NCBI GenBank assembly: GCA_028023455.1
Contig: JAQFVV010000013.1
Span: forward strand, 12,312,579-12,376,578
DNA: 64,000 nt
From: Epiperipatus broadwayi
Lineage: Eukaryota > Onychophora > Udeonychophora > Euonychophora > Peripatidae
Reading direction: 5' to 3'
Each line of letters starts with the position of its first letter. The first letter of the stretch is position 1. The notes under the pieces were generated by a model. That model did no database searches, was not told the DNA's origin, and saw only the letters and a program-made list of their open reading frames with translations. Positions 11,800-22,339 of the stretch are shown here, in pieces. Made by a program: the position numbers and the translations under genes.

Positions 11800-11879
11800 T
11801 AGTTATTCATTAGACTATAGATTATCCAATAATGAATAATATTTCTGTACTGGATAATCTGTAGTCTAATGAATGACTA
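11800..11879. repeat. Short hairpin element (29-bp arms)
   Basis: The arm beginning TAGTTATTCATTAGACTATA at 11800 is complementary to 11851-11879 with two mismatches, with a 22-bp loop. One arm, ATTCATTAGACTATAGATT, recurs alone at about 57167-57185, so it is a dispersed family. Confidence 0.65.
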
Positions 11880-11899
11880 GATCAGATGAAGTTCTCTTA

Positions 11900-12600
11900 G
11901 TTTTTTATTTTTATTTTTTATGTGAGCTTTATTCAGAGTAAATAAAAAAAATCACTTCAGGATTCGAAATATTGACTTAAGCCTAGGAATCTCATTTTAG
12001 CTGTGAAATGAAAAAATAACCAGTTAAAATGCTCATTAATTGATCCAACTATTGCAACACCTTATTGCTAATGCAGATTTGTGCTTTCCTTTGCATTTGT
12101 AAACTATTCTGTATTGAGAAATAGATTGACAAACTTACAATTTTAAAACACGTGAGTAGAATGCTATGGATATTTTTTGAATAAAAACAGAATGTGTATG
12201 CGAGTAAATTATTATTGATATATATTAATTCTACGAAAGAACTAGCAATTCTATTCTAGCTAAACAATAATGTAATTAAGAATGCCATATCACTAATTAT
12301 GATTGGTCTTACCATTCCTTTCTAATTTCATTTATGAAATTTTATATAATGTTTGATTAATGTAAAAGAGTATTTTAAATTATATTTATACTTTTCTTTC
12401 AATTAGTTGTAACTGAAAATTCAAATATTAGTTTAATGCTATAGCATAATTATTCCTTGAATAATTTGCTTTGTGATTTAGGAGAGGCAATAATTACTTG
12501 TTCAAGACAGAATATATTCAGCTAATTGATTTCTATCACGATTGTAATTACTTGAAATTAACAAGAGTGTATTAAACCTTTTTGTTTAACTTGACCAGAA
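11900..12600. other. Intron sequence, nothing recognisable
   Basis: AT-rich, without open frames or repeats that I can place. Confidence 0.55.
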
Positions 12601-12611
12601 GTAGTTGCTTT

Positions 12612-13073
12612 TTAAAATAAAGAATTTTTAATCTTGACTATATATATATATAAGTTTTTTCTGGTGTGGCTTTTGAAATTGATAAGATAAAAGGGGATAT
12701 CTTTGCCATCATTTATATCTAGGAAAAATATTGGAATATTTTTATTTTTCCGAATATTTATTGAATAACCAGGATTATTATTACTTAAGTTATATATTAA
12801 TTTTTTGGTAAAACGTTTTTTTCTTGGTTGATTCAGTGCCCTCTTGTATGTTTTTGTTATATTTTGGGTCATAGTGTCATCTGTTTCTTTATTCCAGAGC
12901 TCTGATAATAACATAGTGTACATAAATATGTGTGTGCAAAAATTATGCATTCTTTTCATGTCACCATTTAGCAATAACCATTTGTTGCACATATAAAAGT
13001 ATAATATAGTCAGTAGGTATTTGGAAGAATAGCTCTGTGATGCTTTTATTAATTGGCAATCCAAGATTGCCAA
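12612..13073 (-). other. Unidentified open frame of 153 codons
   Basis: A stop-free stretch of about 460 bp on the - strand, long for DNA this AT-rich. It contains YFYMCNKWLLLNGDMKRMHN, then SELWNKETDDTMTQNITKTY and RKKRFTKKLIYNLSNNNPGY. The first codon is TTG; the first ATG is inside, in YFYMCNK. I do not recognise a domain. It lies within the long intron, antisense to the DUF4440-like gene, and could be the remains of a mobile-element protein. A short inverted repeat, ATTGGCAATC/GATTGCCAAT, sits at its 5' end (about 13052-13073). Confidence 0.3.
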
Positions 13074-13079
13074 TCATTG

Positions 13080-15445
13080 AAATCTGTTTATAATAATCCT
13101 AGTATACCATATAATTGTTTAAATGTTAAAAATTATAACACCGGTATCACTTACACAAGTTATTATTATTAAAAGGCAACCTAATTGTGAGATTAGATAA
13201 TGATTAGGTTGTGATGAATAGATCTCATGGCACAATAGTTTTTGAATTCATTTGATGAATCACAAACTGGAGTTTGAATATAGGCTAATAAAAATTGGAA
13301 AACTATTCAGGTTCTCTCCCAAAAAAATCAAAATTTTTTTTAGGTAATTGAACCAGCACCAACCAAAAATAAAAAAACACTAGAATCAGCACCTGGTGAG
13401 TTATGTTTTAATCTTCATTATTTTTTTCTAATATGAGAAAATTTTGTGCTGCAGCAAGCTGGCAGTTATTACTTATTTTAAACTCATAGTTGTAGACATT
13501 GGAAAAATATCATAATGGCTTATAAAATATTTAACCAAGTCTCTTTAGCTAGGCCAAATCAAACATAAGAATACAAATGACATATAACTATTATTTGTAC
13601 TTATTAACATGAACATGTATAGTCAGTTATATGCCAGCATTCAAGGATGGACATTATTTCAAATTACCTTTTCAAAAACTTTTTTTAAAATCTTCAAACA
13701 CTCTTACTATCCCAATTCTTGAGTCAAGATAAGTTCTAAGATTATAATTTCCATATTTTCTAATATATGTGCAATTTAATTCCCTTTTTAATTTCATTAA
13801 CAATCAAAACGATTTCACTATATGAATATAAAATCTAGATAATAACTGCAATAAATAAAAAATGAAGAGTATGAGAATAATATGATTAGATTTACAAAAC
13901 AATTATAGTAGAACAGGATGAAAAATGGGATATAGTGATTCTCAATTCTATATCTAGATAAATAGAAGACATCTTAATGATAATAGCTAGTTATTACGTA
14001 AATATAATGAATTATCCGGATAAGTAAATATTACAATTTAGATCACCAAGTCTCCTATTTCAAACGACATTTAAAATAGTGACAGTATTATATATATACA
14101 CCATCCCTAGATGAATATATATATATATGTGTGTGTATTCCACATAATCTATGTAATAATAAATGCTGTTGTAGTTAATAATATACCCTGCATTGATCCG
14201 CTTATCCCAAGGGAGTATGTCATTTACTAGAATAATATTTACTATTTAAACGATTGTATACAACATTATAAATTAATTAGACTAAAAGTATTTAAGAGAT
14301 ATTCAGTATCTTTTTTATTTTGAGTACACTTATAATTAAGCACACAGATAATTGAAAATTGGAATGGCAATATGAGCATATGGGTTTCGGTTACCTCTCC
14401 AAGTTTTTAATTGATTACATATCTCATTAAATACTTTCGCTTTATATATATATAGTTAATACTGAACTGTGAGGAAGTGGTAAACTGATATTCATGGTTC
14501 TTCATGCCTTTGTTTATTGAATAGTAGCAACTCTATACAATATTGCCACCTAATGCAAACCAGATTGTATAAGCATGAGAAATAGTGGTCATGTGATATT
14601 TATTAAATATTTAATAGTTGACAGGAGTAGGAGCTTAGAAATTGTAATTTATGATATTAATTTATATTTTTCTTCATGAATGGTATCTTGCTATTTTAAG
14701 GAAGTATGTTATATGAATATAGAATATATATTGAATCAAAGATTCTCATGAATGAAAATATAATCATACTAAATATATATATATGCAATATGTTAATATT
14801 TATTCATGCCCTCTGCAGAAATTTCTATAAACATATAGTTTTATATATGGCAGTATTTCATGAAAAATAAACTAACCTCTTGCAGGACACATATTTCTGT
14901 CAATAAAATTTGATGTCATCAGTTGTTCAGGAGACCAATAGAGAAATTCAGTTTCTATTGAAATAAAAGTGCAATAGTCAATTTGAATTAAAGTTTGAAC
15001 ATGAATTTCAGCAGTTGTTGGCATAAGAATTGTTTAGCAGAAACATATTAACAGCAAAATATTAGCTTATTTTTCATATATTGGCACTCGTAAATAAAAA
15101 AAATATTAATATATATTAAACTATATAATTATCAACATTTCAAAAAAAATAACTTTCACTCTTGACTGGGTTACAAAGATATAACATTTCAGGCGATAAA
15201 AATATTATTACATAGTCATTGCAAAGATATGGAAAGTTGTAACCAATAATTAAAAATAATTTTTTGCAATGACAATATAAAAATACTTTTATCCAATAAA
15301 ATGCAAATGTTATTTTGGTTAAACCTCTGAACATTGTTAACTTTATTATTCTATACAGTTATTTCCAGAAATTTACAAGTATTATAATATATTTTTGTCT
15401 CTCAAAATTTTCATTTCAAAATATTTTTATATATATTTCTTTCAG
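13080..15445. other. End of the long intron; one exon-like stretch but no supported gene
   Basis: AT-rich with (TA)n runs near 14093, 14115, 14443 and 14775. The 52-nt stretch at 13344-13395 has a good acceptor (TTTTTTTTAG) and donor (CCTG|GTGAGT) but would bring a stop immediately if joined to the exon ending at 1972. Confidence 0.55.
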
Positions 15446-15539
15446 ATATTGGTTTATATGGAAAAAAACTCAAGGCAAATATAAAATCTTTATTTCAATG
15501 CAGCACATTGTTGCCACAAACAAACTTATTGACACATGA
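15446..15539 (+). CDS. Last coding exon of the DUF4440-like gene, with stop codon
   Basis: The acceptor is TTTCTTTCAG. The first base completes an Arg codon with the exon ending at 1972; the frame then reads YWFIWKKTQGKYKIFIS and continues to NKLIDT and TGA at 15537-15539. G-R/K-Y-x-x-I-W-K-K-x-x-G-K-Y/W-K-I is the characteristic C-terminal strand pair of DUF4440/SnoaL-like domains, so this closes the domain begun at 1601. Together the three exons give about 129 residues, close to the usual domain length, so little coding sequence should be missing upstream. The frame is also open before 15446 back to an ATG at 15315, but the sharp acceptor and the phase match argue that this extension is intron. 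Confidence 0.8.
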
Positions 15540-15574
15540 GATTCTGAAGCTGAAGGCATAAAGATCTTATGTAG

Positions 15575-15580
15575 AATAAA
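15575..15580 (+). terminator. Polyadenylation signal of the DUF4440-like gene
   Basis: AATAAA lies 36 bases after the TGA stop of the last exon, and an A-rich stretch follows from about 15594. It is the first canonical signal after the stop and gives a very short 3' UTR. Confidence 0.6.
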
Positions 15581-15599
15581 GTTCTATGTAAAGAAAAAG

Positions 15600-18500
15600 A
15601 AAAAAATAGAAAAAGTGTTTAATATTTAAAAAAATAAAAACAAATATTCAAAAAAAATTGAGTTTTTATTATTTATTTAAAATAAATGTCATGTAGATGC
15701 ACACACAGACAGAAATTGGTTTAACAAGATTTCTGTACTAAATAATAGTCTTAGAATCATAATTACCCATTGAAGAGAAGATGAGGTCTCAAAACTGCAG
15801 CAACAACACATTTGAAATTTTAAGCAAATGATATTAGTTAGGTTTCAGGACCACAATCATGGTCAGAATATTATTTTTCTGGGGCACAAAAATAGTTGTG
15901 AACTCTTTGGCAATGAATATTTTTATAAATATATTTATTGACTACATTTTGTATTCCTAAACACTAAAAAGCTCAATAACTTATAATTAGCAGCTAACTT
16001 TACATTTAAACATGCAATTTTTTAAAAAAACAATGAAATAAAATGTGACTAAATTTCAATGTGATATTGTTGTAAATCAATTCTAGTTTTACAAACAACT
16101 ATAACAAAAAACTATTAGCCAAACTACTCTAATACTTTTATCAACCCTTTTTATAGCATTGGGTGAAAAAAAATATACTAATTAAAAACTTTTTATCTTT
16201 TCAAAAACAACTTTAAAGTTTTATCAAAAGTATGATCTACAAAAATTTCTACATTGATAGAGAAATGTATACAAGCATTAATTAAAAGATTTCAAAGATA
16301 GATAATAAAAATTTTTCAATTATCAGTAAACATTTTATCATAAAACATGCTTGTTTTTAATTTCAAAATCAAAATTTAATAAAAGTATTAGACTTTTTAA
16401 ATGTTTATTTTACAATACAATTCTATTTTAAGTTCAAAAAATTAGTTAATTTTTTACTATAATTCCAGGGAGATGTAGAAAATACCTACAAAATTTTTGT
16501 CTGTGTTTATTTCTACCTTTTCTTTCAACTTTATATATATTTGTGTACACATACTATGTTATTGTGTGTCACATAATACAACTGTTACTATATATATATA
16601 GTAATAGAATAAAAATGCGATATGGATAGAGAAGAAAGACTTTAGTATACTCCAAGAATTAAGGTGCCAAATTGTAATGGGATAAACATGGCAATGATGA
16701 TTAGATGTGCAAGATCCACTGACTAGTCCACATTCAAGCCTTCAGTTAGAGATGCCAAATTATAATGATACAAAAATGGTATGCAATGCTTGTTTTTATT
16801 CAATATGCATCTGATAGCAACATCTAAATTGAAATGATAGAAAAATATATAAGATGATTATGATAAGAAGTTTCATTATTCCTACAGATTTGTGTACATT
16901 ATCCTATAATTGTTATAATACACAAGGATTTTTTCTAAATACCCCATAGATTTAGAGTGTCAAATTATAATGACGTAAAAGACAAAAATCAACACTTCAA
17001 ACAGCCCTACAAATTATGATATTCAGATCATAACCACAAAACATATAAAAGATTCTTATTTAATTTCTTTATGAATATGACTATCAAATTATAACAAATT
17101 ATTCTTCAAATCAACAAAGACTAAACATTAAACACCAAATTATAACTAACTACAATATGCATGGTGTTATTATTAATCTATTTTAAATAATTGTGGATAT
17201 TAAAAGTTTAATATCTAAATTAAACATAGACTATGTGATAAGTTTTTAAATGTAAATAAACTAAATTGTTTTAGTTAGTATAATTCAAATAACAATTTTA
17301 ATATATACTGTTACTAAGTTTATAATAACATAAAATTATTATCTTCCTAATCAAATAATAAATTATCATAACATACATTTAATAAGTAATAATTTAAAGT
17401 AATACACCAACCTTTAATTATAATTGCCTTTGTTTACCTTGAATAATTTAAGATAATTATACTTTACAAATTATAAAACTAGCTCCAATATGGATTTTGT
17501 CCAAAATAACTATCATATATAACTATTAAAATAATTATAATGATTTTTTAATCAGTTACCAAACATCTAACTATAATAAATTATTTAATTTATTATTATA
17601 TAACATATATATCTAACTCAAATAATAATGATATATCAAATTTATAGGAAAGAAAGTAATACATAACAATATATGCACTTATCAATCCAATCGTTTGATT
17701 CCTGGATTATTTTATAATCATTTATTGTAAAATGAAAGGTGTAAATCAACACATAATTATTAAATATTAAAATTCAATTAGCTAATAGGTTTTTATAATT
17801 AATTGAAATGATTACTGAAACAGTTTGCTTGTTTAACTGAATTAACATTTATTAATAATAAATATAAAAATGATAAATAAATAATGAAATGTTCACAATA
17901 TACAGTCTGATTACATATCATGAAGTATATCCATCTGAATTAGTATTAATAAAATAAGTACTTATACAGCACAGATTTACCTACTTTATATCTATTATAT
18001 AATGTCCATTATATAATATAAGGAATTCTTGTAACATGAAAATGTTGATGTACATACATATAATTAAAATACAAGAAAGCTAATAATTACTATATAATAC
18101 TCACAATATAACAGTTTATTAAACAAATAAAATAATAAGTATGTTTATAATATCAATAATTAGTTTTTAATATAATCATTCAAGTTCTTAAATTTTCATA
18201 ACACGCATATCAAATATAATATACAGTTATTCAATAAGCATATGATATCTTAAATTAAAACTTTAACCATTAAAATTTAGAAGATGATTTTTAATTTAAA
18301 TTAAGATTTAACTTTCTTATATTTTTATATTTATAAACAAACAATTTACCAACTTCTAATATGGTAACTAATAATATTGAAAAAATACAATGCAGATAAA
18401 TAAGTAAATAAAATACAAATTTATATATGATCTGAACACAATCATTTTATTTAGTTACTCCAAAGAAATACAATAGTTCTTTGTACTTCAAATAATTCAA

Positions 18501-19700
18501 TAATATCCATTAATCCAAACAAGGTTATATATATTATAAATAGTACTCAAAATAAAGTATATTGTCAAATTCCAGAATACCCGAAGTATTATTTTATTAT
18601 CCTTTATATAGGAAAAAAACTTGGTATCCTGATAGCATTAGTATATACAGATATTGATCTCCAATTACAACATATGCAATACATAAATAAATTGGTTTAA
18701 ACAAAGTCAAAATAATTTCATTAGCATTATAAAATAATATCTTTAAATAGAAATAGTTCTCTTATATAGAAGTATATTATCAATTATGATGTTTCATAAC
18801 TAACATGTTTTGCTTATCCATGGCAATCATCTTTCTGCAGAAAAATGTTAAAATAAATGTGAATTCCTTAAACAAGTATTCAGAAAACCAGTCCAATCTC
18901 CCAGACAAATATATTCCTTTTTACATCATTATTTTATAATTACCAAGCAAACATATATAAAATGATTTGGATATGCTTTGATGAGAGTCAAAGTATTAAT
19001 TAATTTGAATTGTTCAGTCTTATTTATAACCTCATATAATTGATGTCATGTTCATCAATAAAACAAAGATTATACTTATTCTTTATTCAAATATTAAATT
19101 TAAATTTATCCTGCATTCCAAAACAAAATTTCTTTTAGAACAATAATAATAGAATACAATAAAATTTTATAATGATTACATATAAAAAATAATATTTACA
19201 CTTTAAAAACACAAATGATACCCCTTAACACAAACCAATGCAATTTAAACCACATTTGCACAATATAACATTGGAAATATATGCTTTATAGATATTATTC
19301 CAATAAAAACATTACACATAATATAAACACAACAATATACACATATAAAATATTGAATATTTTTTGTAATGTTTATGAGATACTACTTATGACTGCAGTA
19401 AATAAAAATACATAGAATAAAAAAATAATAATTTTATTAAAATTATACATTTATTATTTATGTGTGTATTTCAAATGAATAGAATTAATTTATTAATTCA
19501 TGTTATAATAATAAGACATTTCTTCCTTTAACATTTTGTTGTCATGGTAACCATTTCTACACTTTCAGGTTAATGCATTACTTATTAAAACAAATTAGAA
19601 AACAATAAAAAAAATGTATGCTTGATCTTATACCAAATACTGAAGTTGAACCCAATTTTGGTTTGTACAATATATATTTGAATTTAGAATTTGCTAATAT
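15600..19700. other. Featureless very AT-rich intergenic region
   Basis: No open frame, RNA gene or clear mobile element. From about 16660 to 17150 a phrase close to CCAAATTATAATGATA recurs irregularly (near 16670, 16755, 16826, 16962, 17084 and 17130). From 17200 to 19400 the sequence is nearly all A and T with short imperfect repeats. Confidence 0.6.
15621..15665 (+). other. A-rich stretch after the DUF4440-like gene
   Basis: A-rich text with further AATAAA-like phrases (AAAATAAAAAC) after the first signal at 15575; possible alternative 3' ends. Confidence 0.25.
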
Positions 19701-19734
19701 CTATTATCATGAAAATTAAAATAAATTCATATGA

Positions 19735-20430
19735 CAGAAAGTGATGATAAGGCCTCATAATGGTAATCAATTTATATAATGGAAAACATCTATGATGATA
19801 TTCATAATGACTAAATCATTAAATTTATTAATTTCATGTTGACTGTCCAAGTTATGCAATGAGAAATATATAATTAGAAATAGTTGATTTATGTCTTAAA
19901 ATATAATAGGACTAATATTTAATCAACTTTTACAATTATTATTACCAGCTTTATTTTGCTTTATTGGGATGCTATAGCTTTACATAAATTATCTGGTGAA
20001 GACAATGTCCATATAGCACACATATATTATAAAATCTATTAGTAGAAATGAAATCACAGCGAATATCAATGTAATAAAGATTTTGGAGAGCACAGAAAAT
20101 AAAGAAGTACTATAAATTTAACAAAACACTATTTAATTAATTAATTAATGATAATAACAATTATTAGAACATAATGTGACTATTTAAAATGTAAATTATA
20201 AACAGTCATAGATAAATATTCATAGATATTAAATATCAAATTAAGAATAATAATGATTATCTGAATATTTTTATAGAACACACCATAATGCAATTTCTAA
20301 TTCTGATAGGGATTAACAAAATTCTCAAGATATTTAAATTAACTAAAATAAGCTTGTAATTGAAATGAATCTGATATAAATATTTCTTATTAAAATATAT
20401 AATAATTTAGATAAATATGATTTGAGAAAA
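19735..20430 (+). repeat. Dispersed repeat D, copy 1
   Basis: The part from about 20040 (AAGATTTTGGAGAGCACAGA, then AAATTTAACAAAACACTATT) to 20430 aligns with 35790-36140 in the same orientation. The part near 19760-19800 (TAATGGAAAACATCTATGAT) resembles 25395-25420. Non-coding, old and diverged. Confidence 0.55.
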
Positions 20431-20499
20431 GAATAATCAAAAGAATAGATTCAATATTAATAATGTAATTTCCATATATTTAATACAATCATAATTATA

Positions 20500-20616
20500 G
20501 GGGATTTGAACTCAGACTTTTAAGCTCTTTTTAGTAATCCATTCCATCTTATATTACCAATACACATGACTGCATACATGTGAAAAAGATAAATGATCTC
20601 CAATATACATATTTCA
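20500..20616 (-). mobile_element. Hammerhead SINE copy c, 5'-truncated
   Basis: Read on the - strand: GAAATATGTATATTGG and GATC (the 3' half of the hammerhead), then TTTATCTTTTTCACATGT, a spacer aligning throughout with the copy at 47409-47570, and finally CTGAGTTCAAATCCCC, a tRNA-like B box, at 20500-20515. The 5' half of the ribozyme (CTGATGA and stem II) is missing; LINE-A sequence starts directly at 20618. Stem III has changed from ATG/CAT to ATA/TAT, which keeps pairing. Confidence 0.65.
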
Positions 20617-20617
20617 T

Positions 20618-22183
20618 TCTGATCCCTCTTATCATTTCCCAAACACAGCATAAAAAACAATAACGCACTTTCTGTATAATCACTTTGTTTATATTATTCT
20701 TCCACAACTTCATTATTTGTACTTTTTATGATTTCAAACATTTACATTCAATTAACAGATGCCTAATATTTTTGCTGCTTTTTTTACACAACTTGCAGAT
20801 TAAATTATCCACATTTTTCAATTTCTGTGTATATTCCTTACTTGAGCCTTAAACAGTAAATTATATTCTTTATTATTAGCATAAATTAACTCACACCCAA
20901 TATTCCATTTACTTCTACATATATTTAAACTCTTTTTACTCTCCATACTAGTTCTCTATCTCTCCAACTCTCTATTCTTTATTAATGCATCTATTCTTCT
21001 ATCCCTTTCCTTACCGTTATAACACAATTCTCCTAACACAATCATCCTGCCTTTTGTATAAGCATACTGACATAAATTCTTTATTCAAATCTTCTGCATA
21101 CCATAGTATCTCTCTTACTCATCCTGTTGCTTATCCTTTACTCATAATCCAATTAAATACTATTTTGGCTATTTTCTTATTCATAAACTGCAATCTATCA
21201 AACATTTTCATTGTGCTTTTTGCATCTCCAAATAAAAACTTGACCATTCCGTTTCTCCTTGAATTGGCTCTATTGCCTTCCACACATCTGCATCTAGCAT
21301 ATAATACATCATTACTATATGTTAACCCTGCTACTGCCACTCCCTTCCATACATTTCTAGCTATATCATATTTATTATATGAAAACATTGTTAATTTCTT
21401 TATCAATTCCTTTCTTTTCTTAGCTTCATTTATCCCTTTTTTCTCCCATTCATACAAACAATTTCTCTGATTATTTAAGATGATTCCCAAATAGGTATAC
21501 CAATTTACCACCCTTAACTTTATATTCCCCAGTAAAAATTATTTGTCCTCTCTTTCCCCATTATTAATCATCATTACTTTTGATTTGTTTTCAAGAAATT
21601 TAATCCCCACCTCTTCACCCACTCTTATACACATCCTCAGTATAACTTCCATATCTTCCCTTTTTTCTGTGCATAAGAAGACATCATCTGCAAATAAAAG
21701 AACCAATAATGTATACACTCTCTTTCCACCCATTAATGGTATCTCTACCCCTCTTCCTAGTCTTTCTATTGCTCTCTCTGTTTGTCTCAAATATAACAAA
21801 ATACATGACATGGGGCATCCTTTCCTTAGTCTCACCCCATTTTTAACTTTAACTGATTCTATATTCCCTAATTTATACATATAGTAATTATTTTCATATA
21901 ATCTCAATAATATTCATTAAATCTCCATCCATTCCCAAATTTACTAAACTTACCCATAATCTATTTCTATTTACTCTATCATATGCTGTATATATATCTA
22001 TAAAAATCATATATAACTGTCTAGATTATATTTCTACTCATATCCATAAGTTGTGTAGCTACAAATAAACTATCCCCTATATGTCTTCCTGAATTTCCCC
22101 CACTATATTATTTTCTTCCATCCATTTTGCAACCCTTCCAGCCACCATATATGTGAAAACTTTATATAACATTGATATTACTG
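20618..22183 (-). pseudogene. LINE-A copy 2: reverse transcriptase region, broken
   Basis: The - strand frames 21539-21907 (KNGVRLRKGCPMSC, LLFADDVFLC) and 21131-21511 (YTYLGIIL, then VAVAGLTYSNDVLYA) are reverse transcriptase motifs B and C and the thumb of the LINE-A family; the catalytic F-A-D-D box is intact here. The part from 21130 to 20618 is the decayed C-terminal region. Deletions, frameshifts and stops interrupt it, including a deletion near 21290. On the right it ends at ACTGCTAT, where a foldback element starts. On the left it abuts a hammerhead SINE and has lost its tail. Confidence 0.9.
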
Positions 22184-22335
22184 CTATCAAAAACATTATG
22201 ATATTGCAGCAGTGCCCTTTATGAATAAATATAAAGTCTGAATTTCAAAAGCCAATTCAAAAGGATGCTCTTTTAAATCAGCAATTTGAAGTTCAGACTT
22301 ATTCACAAAGGACATTGCTGAAATATGTTTGATAG
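22184..22335. mobile_element. Foldback element at the edge of LINE-A
   Basis: The arm starting CTATCAAAAACATTATGATA and containing GCAGTGCCCTTTATGAATAA is matched in reverse complement by the arm ending GATAG at 22335 (TTATTCACAAAGGACATTGC). Arms are about 60 bp with small gaps. It interrupts LINE-A after the codons for SVTAI, compared with the fuller copy at about 51350-51370. Confidence 0.65.
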
Positions 22336-22339
22336 GGTG

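Noticed and set aside
15315-15539. 74-codon ORF beginning at 15315 as a separate small gene
   Set aside because: Only the part after the TTTCAG acceptor at 15445 matches a protein family, and it joins in phase to the exon at 1972. The upstream part is AT-rich intron.
20985-21470. 161-codon + strand ORF (also 21543-21884, 50147-51046)
   Set aside because: Antisense shadows of LINE-A reverse transcriptase coding sequence on the - strand.
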